Position numbers and translations under genes: made by a program
Origin: CAJWBT01 sp964401855
Lineage (GTDB): Bacteria; Chloroflexota; Dehalococcoidia; Lucifugimonadales; UBA3495
Direction: 5' to 3'
Length of the DNA: 38,232 nt
NCBI GenBank assembly: GCA_964401855.1
Contig: CAYOAF010000054.1
Span: forward strand, 1-38,232
The notes under the pieces: model-generated
What the model was told of the DNA's origin: nothing
What the model saw: the letters and a program-made list of their open reading frames with translations, nothing else
Database searches by the model: none
Shown: positions 1 to 8,664 of the stretch, piece after piece
How positions within the stretch are numbered: the stretch's first letter is position 1
How the letters are laid out: every line of letters begins with the position of its first letter

Positions 1-189
1 ACAGCGCAGAAGGGAGGTGAAGGCTCAAACCATCAATAGGCGAAGACTTCATAACCGGACCCTCAGGGAGTTCACCCAAGCTCTTCCACACCCCTGATCT
101 CTCGGGTCCCAAACTGTCCCATTTGTGCTGGTTGCCAACAACCCAGCGAAGCTCGGCTACTTATTAAGAAATCAGGCGAACAGCACGTC

Positions 190-795
190 GTGCGGGAGTC
201 TCCGAGCACTCTCATTGTCATGTCTGAGATGACAGGTATCGCCTTGCCAGAGTTGGTAATTTACTGCGAAGATGTTTTTGCTCGAATAGTTGTTCAAGAA
301 GCGGTGCCAGACGAGCTTAGGGGTCGACTGAAAATACTGGATGTCGGAGACAAAAACAAGGTTATACAACAAGGCGTTTGCCACGTTCGCGGCGAATACG
401 CGAGTAAGGTTTTGTGCGTCCTCGATGGAGATTGTACAGATCAATGGATTCGAAGAAGGATAGATTCTGAGAGAGGTCATCGGACCGATATTGAACTCGA
501 ATGTCTGACCCTCCCGGGAAGTGGGTTGAACCCAGAAAAGTGGGTTCTAGACCAGTTAGTCTACCCTGACTACACGGACGCTTTGGCCTCTGAAATTGGT
601 TGTACCTCGACGGTGGCTCAAGCCCACGTGCAGGCACTAAGAGTGTTGCATGATTCCCATAACATCGGATTCGCATTGCACGAGCGTACGGGCCTCGATA
701 AGACAGATTGCCTTCACCGTGTCGCGCGGGCCGTGGTACCTAGACATCCTCAATTAGACGACCTAAGAGAATGTATTTCGAGTCTACTGGATTGA
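190..795 (+). CDS. Orphan TOPRIM-domain protein (OLD-family nuclease C-terminal part)
   Basis: 201 residues from a GTG start. The protein resembles the C-terminal TOPRIM nuclease domain of OLD-type ATPase-nucleases: an acidic residue after a hydrophobic strand (LVIYCED, Glu27), a DGD pair at 79-81 (VLCVLDGDC), and a later LPGSGLNPEKW segment that is typical after the catalytic core. OLD proteins normally carry an N-terminal ABC-type ATPase domain of several hundred residues; none is encoded here. The frame is open back to about base 55, where in-frame stops (37-39 and 52-54) end it, and no good ribosome-binding site precedes the GTG. It may therefore be the remnant of a longer gene or a stand-alone TOPRIM protein. 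Base composition is clearly more AT-rich than downstream genes, which suggests acquisition by transfer. The family call rests on motif reading only. Confidence 0.5.
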   Translation: MRESPSTLIVMSEMTGIALPELVIYCEDVFARIVVQEAVPDELRGRLKILDVGDKNKVIQQGVCHVRGEYASKVLCVLDGDCTDQWIRRRIDSERGHRTDIELECLTLPGSGLNPEKWVLDQLVYPDYTDALASEIGCTSTVAQAHVQALRVLHDSHNIGFALHERTGLDKTDCLHRVARAVVPRHPQLDDLRECISSLLD

Positions 796-905
796 ACACC
801 TGCTCAACTGTTATCCTGGCCCGGCCACCGTTTCATTGGGCGTGGCCAGCGGCAATCGCCTCGGTCCCCGGCAACGCTGCAGCCAGCTTGACGGGTTGTT
901 GGAGC

Positions 906-2123
906 TCATTCGGGAACACCCGGCTGTTTTTTGTACACCACTTTGTCCCGGTGTAGCTGCTCTACATCCTCTTGCGAGTAGTTGAGGACGCCGGTGAGGA
1001 GTTCTTCCGTGTGCTGACCCGGAGCGGATAGCGGCCCCTGAGGCGGATTGCTATCGCTGAGCTTTATGGCCATCCCGGGGACGTGGACCTTGCCGCCGTC
1101 GTAGGGGTGTTCAGCTTCCCACAGCAAACCCCGCTCCCAGAGTTGGGCCTCCTGAGAAGCCCGGGGGATGTCGTTGACCGGCTGGCAGGCTATTTCCGCC
1201 TTACTGAGAATCTCGGCCGCCTCGCCCACCGTGTACTGGCTGACCCACTCACCGATCTCCCGCTCCAGCATCTCGACGTTCTTGAGCCGGCCGTCCGGGT
1301 TTTGCAACTCTGGGTTTTCCTGCCATTCCGTTTTGTTCAGAAGGCGGCACAGCCGTTCCCAGACATTCTTGTTGGCTGCCAGAATCAGGATATAGCCGTC
1401 CTTGGCGAGGAAGGTGTTTGCCGGGGCGCCCCGAGCCCGGTTGCCACGGCGCTCGGGCACGGTGCCGTCCGATAGGTAACCGATGAGGGTGTCTTCCATC
1501 CAGCTATAGCCCGAGTCCGCCAAACAAACGTCCACGGTCTGCCCCTCGCCGGTAAGCTCCCTCGCGTTCAGGGCGGCGAGCACTCCGATGACGCCGTGCA
1601 GCGCGGTAGTGCGGTCCACCAGGGAGAAGAAGCTGCGCACCGGGGGTGTCTCCGGGTAACCGGTGAGAGACATGTGGCCGCTCATGGCCTGACCGACAAC
1701 GTCCAGGCCGACCCGTTCGTGGAAGGGGCCGTATTGGCCATAGGCCGAGATGTTGCACATGATGATGCGGGGGTTGATGGAGTTCAGCACATCCCAGGAG
1801 AACCCCATCTTGGCGATGGTGCCGGGGCGGAAGTTCTGAATGAAGACGTCGGAGACCTTTATCAGCTCCCGGAGAATCTCCTTGGCCTTATCGGTCCGCA
1901 GGTCCATGCTCAGACTCTTCTTCCCGGCGTTCATGGATATCCAGTGGGTGCTCAGACCCCGTACCCTCGGGAGGGCGGTGCGGGTCTCATTGTTGCCCCG
2001 GGGCTCTATCTTGATCACCTCGGCGCCCAATCTAGCCATGATATGGGCGGCTCGCGGGGCGGCCTGGTGTCTGCCCAGGTCCAGCACCCTTATTCCTTCA
2101 AGGGCTGATTTGATTTCCGCCAT
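906..2123 (-). CDS. Family III CoA-transferase (CaiB/BaiF type), copy 2
   Basis: 405 residues. Family III enzymes move CoA between a carboxylic acid and an acyl-CoA in the cytosol. The N-terminus (IRVLDLGRHQAAPRAAHIMA) and the GAEVIKIEP strand are the CoA-binding Rossmann part; Asp170 (FFSLVDRTTALHG) sits where the family's catalytic aspartate forms the acyl-anhydride. Length fits the family (about 400). The ATG at 2123 has a GAGGAGG site six bases upstream. It follows its paralogue (2172-3362) by 48 bases on the same strand, so the two probably share a transcript and may act together on one substrate or form a heteromer. The substrate cannot be read from the sequence; such paralogues are abundant in SAR202-like Chloroflexota that break down organic acids. 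Confidence 0.9.
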   Translation of the reverse strand: MAEIKSALEGIRVLDLGRHQAAPRAAHIMARLGAEVIKIEPRGNNETRTALPRVRGLSTHWISMNAGKKSLSMDLRTDKAKEILRELIKVSDVFIQNFRPGTIAKMGFSWDVLNSINPRIIMCNISAYGQYGPFHERVGLDVVGQAMSGHMSLTGYPETPPVRSFFSLVDRTTALHGVIGVLAALNARELTGEGQTVDVCLADSGYSWMEDTLIGYLSDGTVPERRGNRARGAPANTFLAKDGYILILAANKNVWERLCRLLNKTEWQENPELQNPDGRLKNVEMLEREIGEWVSQYTVGEAAEILSKAEIACQPVNDIPRASQEAQLWERGLLWEAEHPYDGGKVHVPGMAIKLSDSNPPQGPLSAPGQHTEELLTGVLNYSQEDVEQLHRDKVVYKKQPGVPE

Positions 2124-2171
2124 GAAGATACCTCCTCGTGGAAAACGGCCGGTGGGTATGCCCGGCCGCTG

Positions 2172-3362
2172 TTAGATGACTCCGTCCTTTTTCATCTGGT
2201 CCAGGTCGTCTCTGGTGTAATTTAAAAGACCCGAGAGGATCTCCTCGTTGTGCTGGCCGGGCGCGGATACAGGGCCGATGACCGCCTCGCTCTTACCCAG
2301 CTTGATGGCCATACCCGGAGCGAGCACCTTGCCTCCGTCGTAGGGGTGCTCCACCTCCACCAGCAGCTCCCGCCCCCACAGTTGGGGGTTCTGGGCCGCC
2401 GTTGGAATATCGTTGACGGCGGCGCAGGTGATCTCCGCCTGGTTCATCATCTGCTCCACCTCCTGAGAGGTGCGCTGGCTGGTCCACTTTTCTATCTCCG
2501 CATCCAGCATATCGATGTTCCGCATCCTGCCGTCACCCTCCTGTAGCTCCGGGTCCGCCAGCCATTCGGGCTTGTTCAGGAGGTTGCAGAGGCGCTCCCA
2601 CTGGTTCTTTTGAGACGCGATAACGTAGACCCAGCCGTTGTTGGTCTTGTAGCTGTTCATCGGGGCGCCCCTTCCCCGGTTGCCGCGGCGCTGGGGCGCG
2701 ATGCCCTCCGCCAGGTAGGCGATGAGGGTGTCCTCCATCCAGGTGTAGCCGGAGTCGGCCAGGCATACGTCTATCGTTTGACCCCTTCCCGTAACCTCCC
2801 GCTGCCGCAGGGCCGCCAGCACGCCGATGGTGCCGTGAAGGGCGGTGGTCCGGTCGGCCAGAGAGAAAAAGGTGCGCACCGGCGGCATCTCCGGGTAGCC
2901 GGTCACCGACATGTGGCCGCTCATCGCCTGACCTACCGTGTCCCAGCCGATAAGGTCCTTATTGGGCCCATCCTGCCCGTAGGCGGAGCAGTTGAGCATG
3001 ATGATGCGCGGATTTAGGGCCTTGAGCACGTCGTAGCCGAATCCGATGTGCTTTATCATCCCCACCCGGAAGTTCTGGATGAACACGTCCGAGACCTTCA
3101 CCAGCTCCCGGACTATCTCCTTGCCTTCCTCGGACCGCAGGTCAAGGCCCAGGCTCTTCTTCCCGGCGTTCATGCAGATCCAATGGGTGCTCAGATCGCG
3201 CACCCTGGGTACCCAGGTGCGGGTCTCGTTGTTTCCCGGCGGTTCTATCTTGATGACCTCAGCACCCAGGCGTGCCAGGATATGGCCCGCTCTTGGGGCC
3301 GCCTGGTGCCGCCCCAGGTCCAATACCCTCAAACCTTGAAGGGCCGGTGTAGGCTTTTCCAT
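2172..3362 (-). CDS. Family III CoA-transferase (CaiB/BaiF type), copy 1
   Basis: 396 residues from the chosen start. Closely similar to the next gene along most of its length (shared RVLDLGRHQAAPRA, GNNETRT, HWI.MNAGKKSL, SAYGQ and GQAMSGHMS segments), with Asp170 in the catalytic position. The frame is open further upstream to 3458, but the ATG at 3362 has a GGAGGT site four bases before it and gives the same N-terminal spacing as the paralogue, so the longer version is unlikely. Upstream on the same strand is an MFS exporter, whose stop lies about 150 bases away. A tandem duplication followed by divergence is the simplest origin. Substrate unknown. Confidence 0.9.
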   Translation of the reverse strand: MEKPTPALQGLRVLDLGRHQAAPRAGHILARLGAEVIKIEPPGNNETRTWVPRVRDLSTHWICMNAGKKSLGLDLRSEEGKEIVRELVKVSDVFIQNFRVGMIKHIGFGYDVLKALNPRIIMLNCSAYGQDGPNKDLIGWDTVGQAMSGHMSVTGYPEMPPVRTFFSLADRTTALHGTIGVLAALRQREVTGRGQTIDVCLADSGYTWMEDTLIAYLAEGIAPQRRGNRGRGAPMNSYKTNNGWVYVIASQKNQWERLCNLLNKPEWLADPELQEGDGRMRNIDMLDAEIEKWTSQRTSQEVEQMMNQAEITCAAVNDIPTAAQNPQLWGRELLVEVEHPYDGGKVLAPGMAIKLGKSEAVIGPVSAPGQHNEEILSGLLNYTRDDLDQMKKDGVI

Positions 3363-3515
3363 CTGGACCTCCGGTGTCAGTTGTGCCTGCTCCCTGCCGT
3401 CAGCTCCCGCGCAGTGGTCCAAGCCTGACAATCTGCCCGGGCCAAAGCCGGGAGACAAGTCACTCTAGCATGGCGCGGAGGCTTTTGTCCGGAATGCACT
3501 CAGGGAAGCAGGTGC

Positions 3516-4883
3516 TTAGTCCAGGGACCGGATATCCTTGAAACGAATCATGCAAAAGGTGGCCAGGGACAGGGCGCCCACGCCCACGGGGGTCAGGGCG
3601 AAATTGATATCGACGTGATCGGCCATCCAGCCAATAAAGACCGCGGCCAAGGGTATCAGCCCCGACTCGTAGTGCCAGACGCTGGAGACCCGGCCGCGCA
3701 AATGGTCCGGCACCACGAGCTGGATCAACGTCTGGTTGCTGACGATGAAGTGCGTCTGGGCCAGCCCCATGAGCGCCATCAGGGGCAGGGCGAGCCATAT
3801 CCAGTGGGACAAACCCAGCGCAAGGATAATCATGGAGCCTGCCATCAGAGCTATCAGCCCCACTCTCCCTTTCTTGGTGAAAAACCCCCATGTCGCCATG
3901 ATGATCGTGGCGACCAGCCCGCCGGCGCCCATGACGGTAATCATCGCGGTGCCGGTGCCTATGCCCGCATCGAGGGCTTGCTCCGTGTACACCGGCAGCA
4001 ACAGCACCAGGGGCATGAACACGGCGGTGCGGATGAAGTTCAGCAAGGTAAGACGCAGCATGACCTGGTTCTTTATGATGTAGCCCACGCCCTCCGCCAG
4101 GTTGGACAGTACCGAAGCCCCCCGGGCGGTGCTGGCTTCCCGGTAGGGGGTCCTCATGGGCAGCAGCAAGAGCACCATGAGCAGGTAGAGGCTCGCCTCG
4201 AAAAAGAAATTCCACTTGAACCCCACCGTCGCTATGAGCAAGCCTCCGATGAGGGGGCCGACCAGACGCATGGAGGTAACGGTCATGGCGTTGAGGGCCA
4301 AAGCATTGGCCATGTCGGACCTAGGGACGGTGTTGGCAATCAAGGCCTGGCGCACCGGCTGCTTGACGGCGAACCCGGTGCCGGCGAAGCTCATGTAAAC
4401 GTAGGCGTGCCAGACCTCCACCTGCCCGCTGGCAACCAGCATGGCAAACAGGATGGCCACCACCGCCAGCCCGCATTGGGTCACGATGGTGATCCCGCGG
4501 CGGTCCCACCGGTCGGCCAGCACCCCGGCCCAGGGTCCGATGACCAGGATGGGCAAGGACCGGAGCCCGGCCACGGCAACCGAGTGCATGGCCGACCCGC
4601 CGCTGACGTCAAACACCAGCCATCCGATGGTGAAGATCTGAAGCCACTGGGCGGCGTTGGCGAACAGGTTGCCGGTCCAGAGAAAGCGGTAGTCCCGGTT
4701 GTTCCGGAGAGAGGAGAAGGTACTCAAGCCGCCGCGCCGCACCCCGGGTTGAACGCCGGTAGCTGTCCGGCTGCCGCCCCGCTCGGTTGCCGAGGCCGAC
4801 CTTTCATCGTTTCGGTTAGCGGCCAAATGCCCTGCTGGATGTGTTTCGCTGTGGCGCGCGTCTCGCGGGACGTGAATTGCCAT
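3516..4883 (-). CDS. MFS transporter (MFS_3/EntS-like exporter)
   Basis: About 455 residues with an N-terminal basic stretch followed by 10-12 hydrophobic segments. The first membrane helix begins near RDYRFLWTGNLFANAAQWLQ, and the A-motif-like loop GVLADRWDRR follows TM2, as in the major facilitator superfamily; this layout resembles the EntS-type drug or siderophore exporters. It acts in the cytoplasmic membrane, with proton-driven export inferred from the family. The start is uncertain: ATG 4883 (GTG 4889 just upstream) overlaps the 3' end of the helicase gene by about 68 bases, while an internal GTG at 4742 or TTG at 4727 would give the more usual short N-terminus but lacks a good ribosome-binding site. 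The helicase, this gene and the CoA-transferases lie in one direction and may be co-transcribed. Confidence 0.82.
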   Translation of the reverse strand: MAIHVPRDARHSETHPAGHLAANRNDERSASATERGGSRTATGVQPGVRRGGLSTFSSLRNNRDYRFLWTGNLFANAAQWLQIFTIGWLVFDVSGGSAMHSVAVAGLRSLPILVIGPWAGVLADRWDRRGITIVTQCGLAVVAILFAMLVASGQVEVWHAYVYMSFAGTGFAVKQPVRQALIANTVPRSDMANALALNAMTVTSMRLVGPLIGGLLIATVGFKWNFFFEASLYLLMVLLLLPMRTPYREASTARGASVLSNLAEGVGYIIKNQVMLRLTLLNFIRTAVFMPLVLLLPVYTEQALDAGIGTGTAMITVMGAGGLVATIIMATWGFFTKKGRVGLIALMAGSMIILALGLSHWIWLALPLMALMGLAQTHFIVSNQTLIQLVVPDHLRGRVSSVWHYESGLIPLAAVFIGWMADHVDINFALTPVGVGALSLATFCMIRFKDIRSLD

Positions 4884-6195
4884 TTCCACGGTACACGTCC
4901 CGGCCGGTTCTCACCCCGCGGCCATCCGTGCTCCCGGGGGGTCTGCTGCGGTTACCGGCTCTGCTGCCGTTGCGAGGGCCGCTGCCGTTGCCGGGCCTGC
5001 TGCCGCTGCGGGGGCCGCCGCCGTTGCCGGGCCTGATCCGTTCTTCGGGGAGTTGTTTCTCCGGAGCGAAATCTCCGTAGTCGAAGCCGGGCAGTCGCCG
5101 CCGCTCGATCCTCGCACCCAGCTCCTTCTCCACCTCACGGACCATGGCGCCATCCTCGGCCCCGACCAGGGTGAATGCCTCGCCGGTCTGTTCGGCCCTG
5201 CCGGTGCGGCCGATGCGGTGAGTGTAGGTGTCGGAGGTGTTGGGAAAGTCAAAGTTGATTACGTGGGAGATCTCGGGGACATCGATGCCGTGGGCGGCGA
5301 TGTCGGTGGCCACCAGGATGTCGAACTTGCCGTCGCGGAAGCCGTTCATGGCCCGTTGGCGGGCGTTTTGGGACATGTTCCCCTGAAGCGCCGTCACCCG
5401 GTACGAATTCTTGGCCAGGTCCAAAGCCAGGCTCCGGGCCCGGTGTTTGGTGCGGGTGAATACCAGGGCCCGGCCCGTGGGAGTCTGCTGCAACAGGGCC
5501 AGCAGCAGACTCTTTTTGAGTCGATCCGGAACCGGGTATAGGGCGTGGGAAACGGTCTTGGCCGGGGCAATGGCCCCGATCTGGACCAACACCGGGTCCT
5601 GCAGGATCTTAACCGCCAGACCGCGGATCTCCGGGGGCATGGTGGCCGAGAAGAAAAGGGTCTGCCGCTTGACCGGGAGCCGCCCCAGGATGCGTTGTAC
5701 GTCGGGCAAGAACCCCATGTCGCACATGGTGTCGGCCTCGTCCAAGATCAACACCTCGACCCCCGACAGGTCGATGTCTCCTTGGGTTAGGTGGTCTAGC
5801 AGCCGTCCGGGACAGGCGACCACCACCTGGGCCCCGCTCCTCAGTCCGGCCAATTGCGGGCCTTTGCCGACACCGCCGTAGATTGTGATGCTCTTGACCC
5901 GGAGGTGTCGCCCCAGTTCGACGAAGGTCTGATGGATCTGCTCGGCCAGCTCCCGGGTCGGTGCGATGACCAGGGCTTGAACGCCTCGTTTGCGAGGGCT
6001 GTTGGCCAGACGATGGAGAATGGGGAGAGCGAAGGCAGCGGTCTTGCCGGTGCCGGTTTGAGCCAGTCCCAGGACGTCCTGGCCGTCCATGGCTACCGGG
6101 ATGGCCTGTTCCTGGATGGGGGTGGGGTTGGTGTAGCCTACGGTCTTGACTCCGGCCAAGACCTGGGAATGAAGGGAAAACTGTTCGAAATTCAC
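4816..6195 (-). CDS. DEAD-box ATP-dependent RNA helicase
   Basis: 459 residues, GTG start. All superfamily 2 motifs are visible: Q motif (GYTNPTPIQEQ, 20-30), Walker A AQTGTGKT (45-52), PTRELAEQ (79-86), DEAD (152-155), SAT (183-185), and the C-terminal HRIGRTGRAE motif VI. The core ends near residue 385. A low-complexity tail follows, rich in Gly, Arg, Asn and Ser (repeated RPGNG/GPRSGS/RAGNRS units), like the RGG-type RNA-binding tails of RhlE and CsdA. The protein unwinds RNA duplexes in ribosome assembly or mRNA decay. A possible promoter with an extended -10 lies about 110 bases upstream, leaving a long leader as is common for cold-inducible helicases; that regulatory link is inference. 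Confidence 0.95.
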   Translation of the reverse strand: MNFEQFSLHSQVLAGVKTVGYTNPTPIQEQAIPVAMDGQDVLGLAQTGTGKTAAFALPILHRLANSPRKRGVQALVIAPTRELAEQIHQTFVELGRHLRVKSITIYGGVGKGPQLAGLRSGAQVVVACPGRLLDHLTQGDIDLSGVEVLILDEADTMCDMGFLPDVQRILGRLPVKRQTLFFSATMPPEIRGLAVKILQDPVLVQIGAIAPAKTVSHALYPVPDRLKKSLLLALLQQTPTGRALVFTRTKHRARSLALDLAKNSYRVTALQGNMSQNARQRAMNGFRDGKFDILVATDIAAHGIDVPEISHVINFDFPNTSDTYTHRIGRTGRAEQTGEAFTLVGAEDGAMVREVEKELGARIERRRLPGFDYGDFAPEKQLPEERIRPGNGGGPRSGSRPGNGSGPRNGSRAGNRSRPPGSTDGRGVRTGRDVYRGNGNSRPARRAPQRNTSSRAFGR

Positions 6196-6303
6196 TGAGA
6201 GAGCCTACTCCTTGACTGCTGTCCCGAGCCAAGTCGCACTCTCAGCCTCGTGGTCACGGTCAATCTAAATTCGCGGCGCTGCCTTCCGGCATTCGCCTAC
6301 TCT

Positions 6304-6309
6304 AGTATA
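6304..6309 (-). promoter_or_regulatory. Extended -10 promoter candidate for the helicase gene
   Basis: On the minus strand the sequence reads TGG-TATACT, an extended -10 element. No convincing -35 is seen. Transcription would start near 6297, giving a leader of roughly 100 bases before the GTG at 6195. Confidence 0.35.
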
Positions 6310-6397
6310 CCATGCCCGGTGAATTTGCGGATTGGGCCCAGAAATTGAGAATTGCCCCAACCCGGCACCTCCCATTGGGCCGAGGGCCAGCCCAGCG

Positions 6398-7264
6398 CTA
6401 CAGGTCCAACGCCATGAGTTCCTCACCGAAAACCAGCTCCCCGTCGTAAACCCTTTTTACGTCGGCGATGCCCTTTTCCATGCTGCCGTGTTGGCAAAGG
6501 GCTGGGCCCGTGTGAACCAGCACCAGGCGCTTGACCCCGGCCTCCTGAGCCATCGCCGCGGCTCCGCGGGTGCCGCACATGCTGTCCTCACCCTCTCCGT
6601 CGGCGTCCATGACGTCCGAGTCGCCCCAGCACATGCACAGCATCACGTCGGCCCCCCGGGCCAGGTTCGTCACCGACTCGCAAGGACGGGTATCACCGGT
6701 GAAGACGATGCTGCCCTCTGAAGAGTCCAAACGGTAGGCCAAGCAGTCAAGCCACGGCTGAGCGTGCTCGGCGACCGACGCCGTGACCTTCCATTCCTTG
6801 CCGGAGTGCACCAGCCCCGGTCCTATGTCGCGGACCGCAACCGACGGGGGTTTGCGCGGCAGGGTGCCTCCTCGGTTGACGAAGACCCGCTGGCTGCCGG
6901 CGTTGTTGATCCGGGCCTTCCAGTCGTGGGCGAAGGCGCCGACCTCCTCCCCGAGGATCCTTTCAGTGATGGTCTCGGTCAAGGTGGGGCCAAACACCTG
7001 TAGCTGATTCTCTTTGCCTACGCTCTGATCCCACCGGCACAACAGGAAGCAGGGGTAGTCTACGTCGTGGTCAAAGTGGTGGTGGCTGAAAAACAGGTAG
7101 TCTATCTGGGTGGGCCAGAGGCCCGCCTTCACCAGCTTGTGGGTGGCCGCCGGCCCGCAATCGAACATCAGGTATTCGCCGGCAACCTCGATGACATGGG
7201 AGGAACCGAACCTGTCGGGTGTCGGCGTGGGTGTTCCCGTGCCCAGTAGATGAACCTTGGCCAT
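6398..7264 (-). CDS. MBL-fold metallo-hydrolase (RNase Z/arylsulfatase-like)
   Basis: 288 residues. The metallo-beta-lactamase signature HxHxDH is present as H61-H62-H63-F64-D65-H66. The further ligands expected for a dinuclear zinc site are visible as His167 (SVAEHAQPW), Asp191 (FTGDTRP) and His251 (LVHTGP). The N-terminus (VHLLGTGTPTPTPDRFGSSH) is the typical first strand and loop of the RNase Z-like branch, which also includes cyclic phosphodiesterases and lactonases. There is no signal peptide, so it is probably cytosolic. The ATG at 7264 has GGAGG seven bases upstream. The substrate is not evident; since the exosite of tRNase Z is missing, a small-molecule hydrolase is more likely than a tRNA 3' processing enzyme. 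It lies alone between the helicase and an oxidoreductase on the same strand. Confidence 0.85.
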   Translation of the reverse strand: MAKVHLLGTGTPTPTPDRFGSSHVIEVAGEYLMFDCGPAATHKLVKAGLWPTQIDYLFFSHHHFDHDVDYPCFLLCRWDQSVGKENQLQVFGPTLTETITERILGEEVGAFAHDWKARINNAGSQRVFVNRGGTLPRKPPSVAVRDIGPGLVHSGKEWKVTASVAEHAQPWLDCLAYRLDSSEGSIVFTGDTRPCESVTNLARGADVMLCMCWGDSDVMDADGEGEDSMCGTRGAAAMAQEAGVKRLVLVHTGPALCQHGSMEKGIADVKRVYDGELVFGEELMALDL

Positions 7265-7292
7265 TCCTGCACCTCCACGATAAGCTCAACCG

Positions 7293-7322
7293 AGTCTACC
7301 AGGAAACATTACATCCGCTCAA
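7293..7322 (-). promoter_or_regulatory. Sigma70-like promoter candidate for the MBL-fold gene
   Basis: On the minus strand TTGAGC (7322-7317) and TAGACT (7298-7293) are separated by 18 bases. The predicted start lies about 25 bases before the ATG at 7264. Confidence 0.35.
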
Positions 7323-7387
7323 GGCCACGCCATCACAGCTGGATGAACCCACTATTCTTCCGTCCAAGTGCCCGCCGGAGAGTGTTT

Positions 7388-8383
7388 TCAGGTTAGCTGC
7401 ACCACCGTGCCCTGGGCGGCGGACCGGTAGGCGGCATCCACGACGCGAAGGGCGGCCAGGTCGTCCTCGATTCCGGCGACGGGAGGCCTCCCCTTCCGGA
7501 GGGCGTCGATGGTATCGGCCACGAAAGCCGGGTAGAAGGAGGTGTTGTCCTGGGGGGCTTCCAGGTAGCTGTGATTACCTTGCTGGTCACACCAGAGCAT
7601 GCTGTCCCGGCCCAGGGAGCGGAACTGGTACCGCTTGCTGTGCAGCGCGAACTCGACGCTGGGAGCCCTGGGGGTCTGGGCGTGGACGTAGGCGCTCTCA
7701 ATGAAGCACAGCGCCCCGTCCTCTGTCTCCATCCTCAGGTGGGCGTAGTCTTCCACCTCCTCGCCGTAGACGCTGTTCCCGGTGACCGCGTGCACGCTCT
7801 TCGGCTTCTTCCCCGTCAGGTGGAGATACAGGTCGGGGAAGTGGATGCCGATGTTGATCAGGCAGCCCCCGCCGGCCTCGGCTTTCTTCAGAATCCAGGG
7901 GTTGCCGTTCCGGTAGTAGCGGCTAACGGGGCCCGAAAAGAACCGGAAGGTGGCTTGGGAGAAGTCCGCGGCAGACCCCTCCAACTCTTTTATCTTGCGC
8001 ACCCAGGGGGCCATCCGTATCGAGAAGGGCACGGCCACGAAGGCGCTCTTCCGTTTCGCCAGGGCGGCCAGCTCCTCCACCTCCCAGAGGTTCAGACCCA
8101 TGGGCTTTTCCATCGCGAAGGGCACCCCCTCCTCCAGCAGGAACCGGGCGGTCTCCGCCATGTCGCAGTGCCGCCCCAGTGAAAACACGAAGTCGGGACG
8201 CTCCTTTAGCACCATCTCCCGCCAATCGGCGTAAAAGCGCGAGCCCAGACCGGCGGCCACTTCCCGGCCGGTTTCGGGGTTTCTGGCACTGATCGCCGCC
8301 ACGCCCACCAGTTGCTGCAGGGCTGGGTAATAGTGGGGGGCGTGCCAATGAGTCACGTCGATGAAACACGCCTTCAACGCCAT
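7388..8383 (-). CDS. Gfo/Idh/MocA family oxidoreductase
   Basis: 331 residues from ATG 8383, which has GGGAGGAG just upstream; the open frame continues to 8527, but that part is repeat sequence and lacks a site. The protein has the family's two-domain layout: an N-terminal NAD(P)-binding Rossmann domain with the EKP motif (FAMEKPMGLN, about residues 92-101), and a C-terminal alpha/beta domain with the GGGCLINIGIHFPDLYLHL segment that carries the catalytic Asp/His pair. The usual GxGxxG after strand 1 is altered (FIDVTHWHAPHYY), so cofactor binding may be atypical. Such enzymes oxidise or reduce sugars, inositols or related polyols. The substrate is unknown, and no sugar-transport genes are nearby. 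Confidence 0.85.
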   Translation of the reverse strand: MALKACFIDVTHWHAPHYYPALQQLVGVAAISARNPETGREVAAGLGSRFYADWREMVLKERPDFVFSLGRHCDMAETARFLLEEGVPFAMEKPMGLNLWEVEELAALAKRKSAFVAVPFSIRMAPWVRKIKELEGSAADFSQATFRFFSGPVSRYYRNGNPWILKKAEAGGGCLINIGIHFPDLYLHLTGKKPKSVHAVTGNSVYGEEVEDYAHLRMETEDGALCFIESAYVHAQTPRAPSVEFALHSKRYQFRSLGRDSMLWCDQQGNHSYLEAPQDNTSFYPAFVADTIDALRKGRPPVAGIEDDLAALRVVDAAYRSAAQGTVVQLT

Positions 8384-8416
8384 AGCTCCTCCCGCTGATT
8401 CTTCCCTGAGGTATCG

Positions 8417-8476
8417 GCCCTCACCACCGGCCTCTCTCCCATTGGGAGAAGGGTGGCCGCAGGCCGGGGTGAGGGC
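8417..8476. repeat. Palindromic intergenic repeat
   Basis: A nested inverted repeat in the 281-base spacer upstream of the oxidoreductase gene. The outer arms are gccctcacc (8417-8425) and ggtgagggc (8468-8476), perfectly complementary. The inner arms are tctccca (8435-8441) and tgggaga (8443-8449). It resembles the short palindromic elements seen in two heme-cluster spacers of this window (19315-19341 and 20938-20989), so it is probably a dispersed element rather than a gene-specific signal. Nothing else is evident in this spacer. Confidence 0.6.
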
Positions 8477-8664
8477 TTCCCATACCCGCCCATTTTCATC
8501 CGCCGGGGCGTCGCTGGCAACCGGCACGAAAGATTCCGAGCCCGGGCGCCGGGCTTTGTAACGCCACGCCGGTTAATGGGCCACGGCCTCACCCGCCTGT
8601 GGGGCGGATTCTGCCGATGCCCGGCGGTCCTCCGTTGAGGGTAGGGTTAGCCGGGAGGGGCCGC

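Noticed and set aside
3615..5036. 473-codon plus-strand open frame
   Set aside because: It is antisense to the MFS and helicase genes and has a His/Gly/Gln-biased composition with no domain; a by-product of high GC content.
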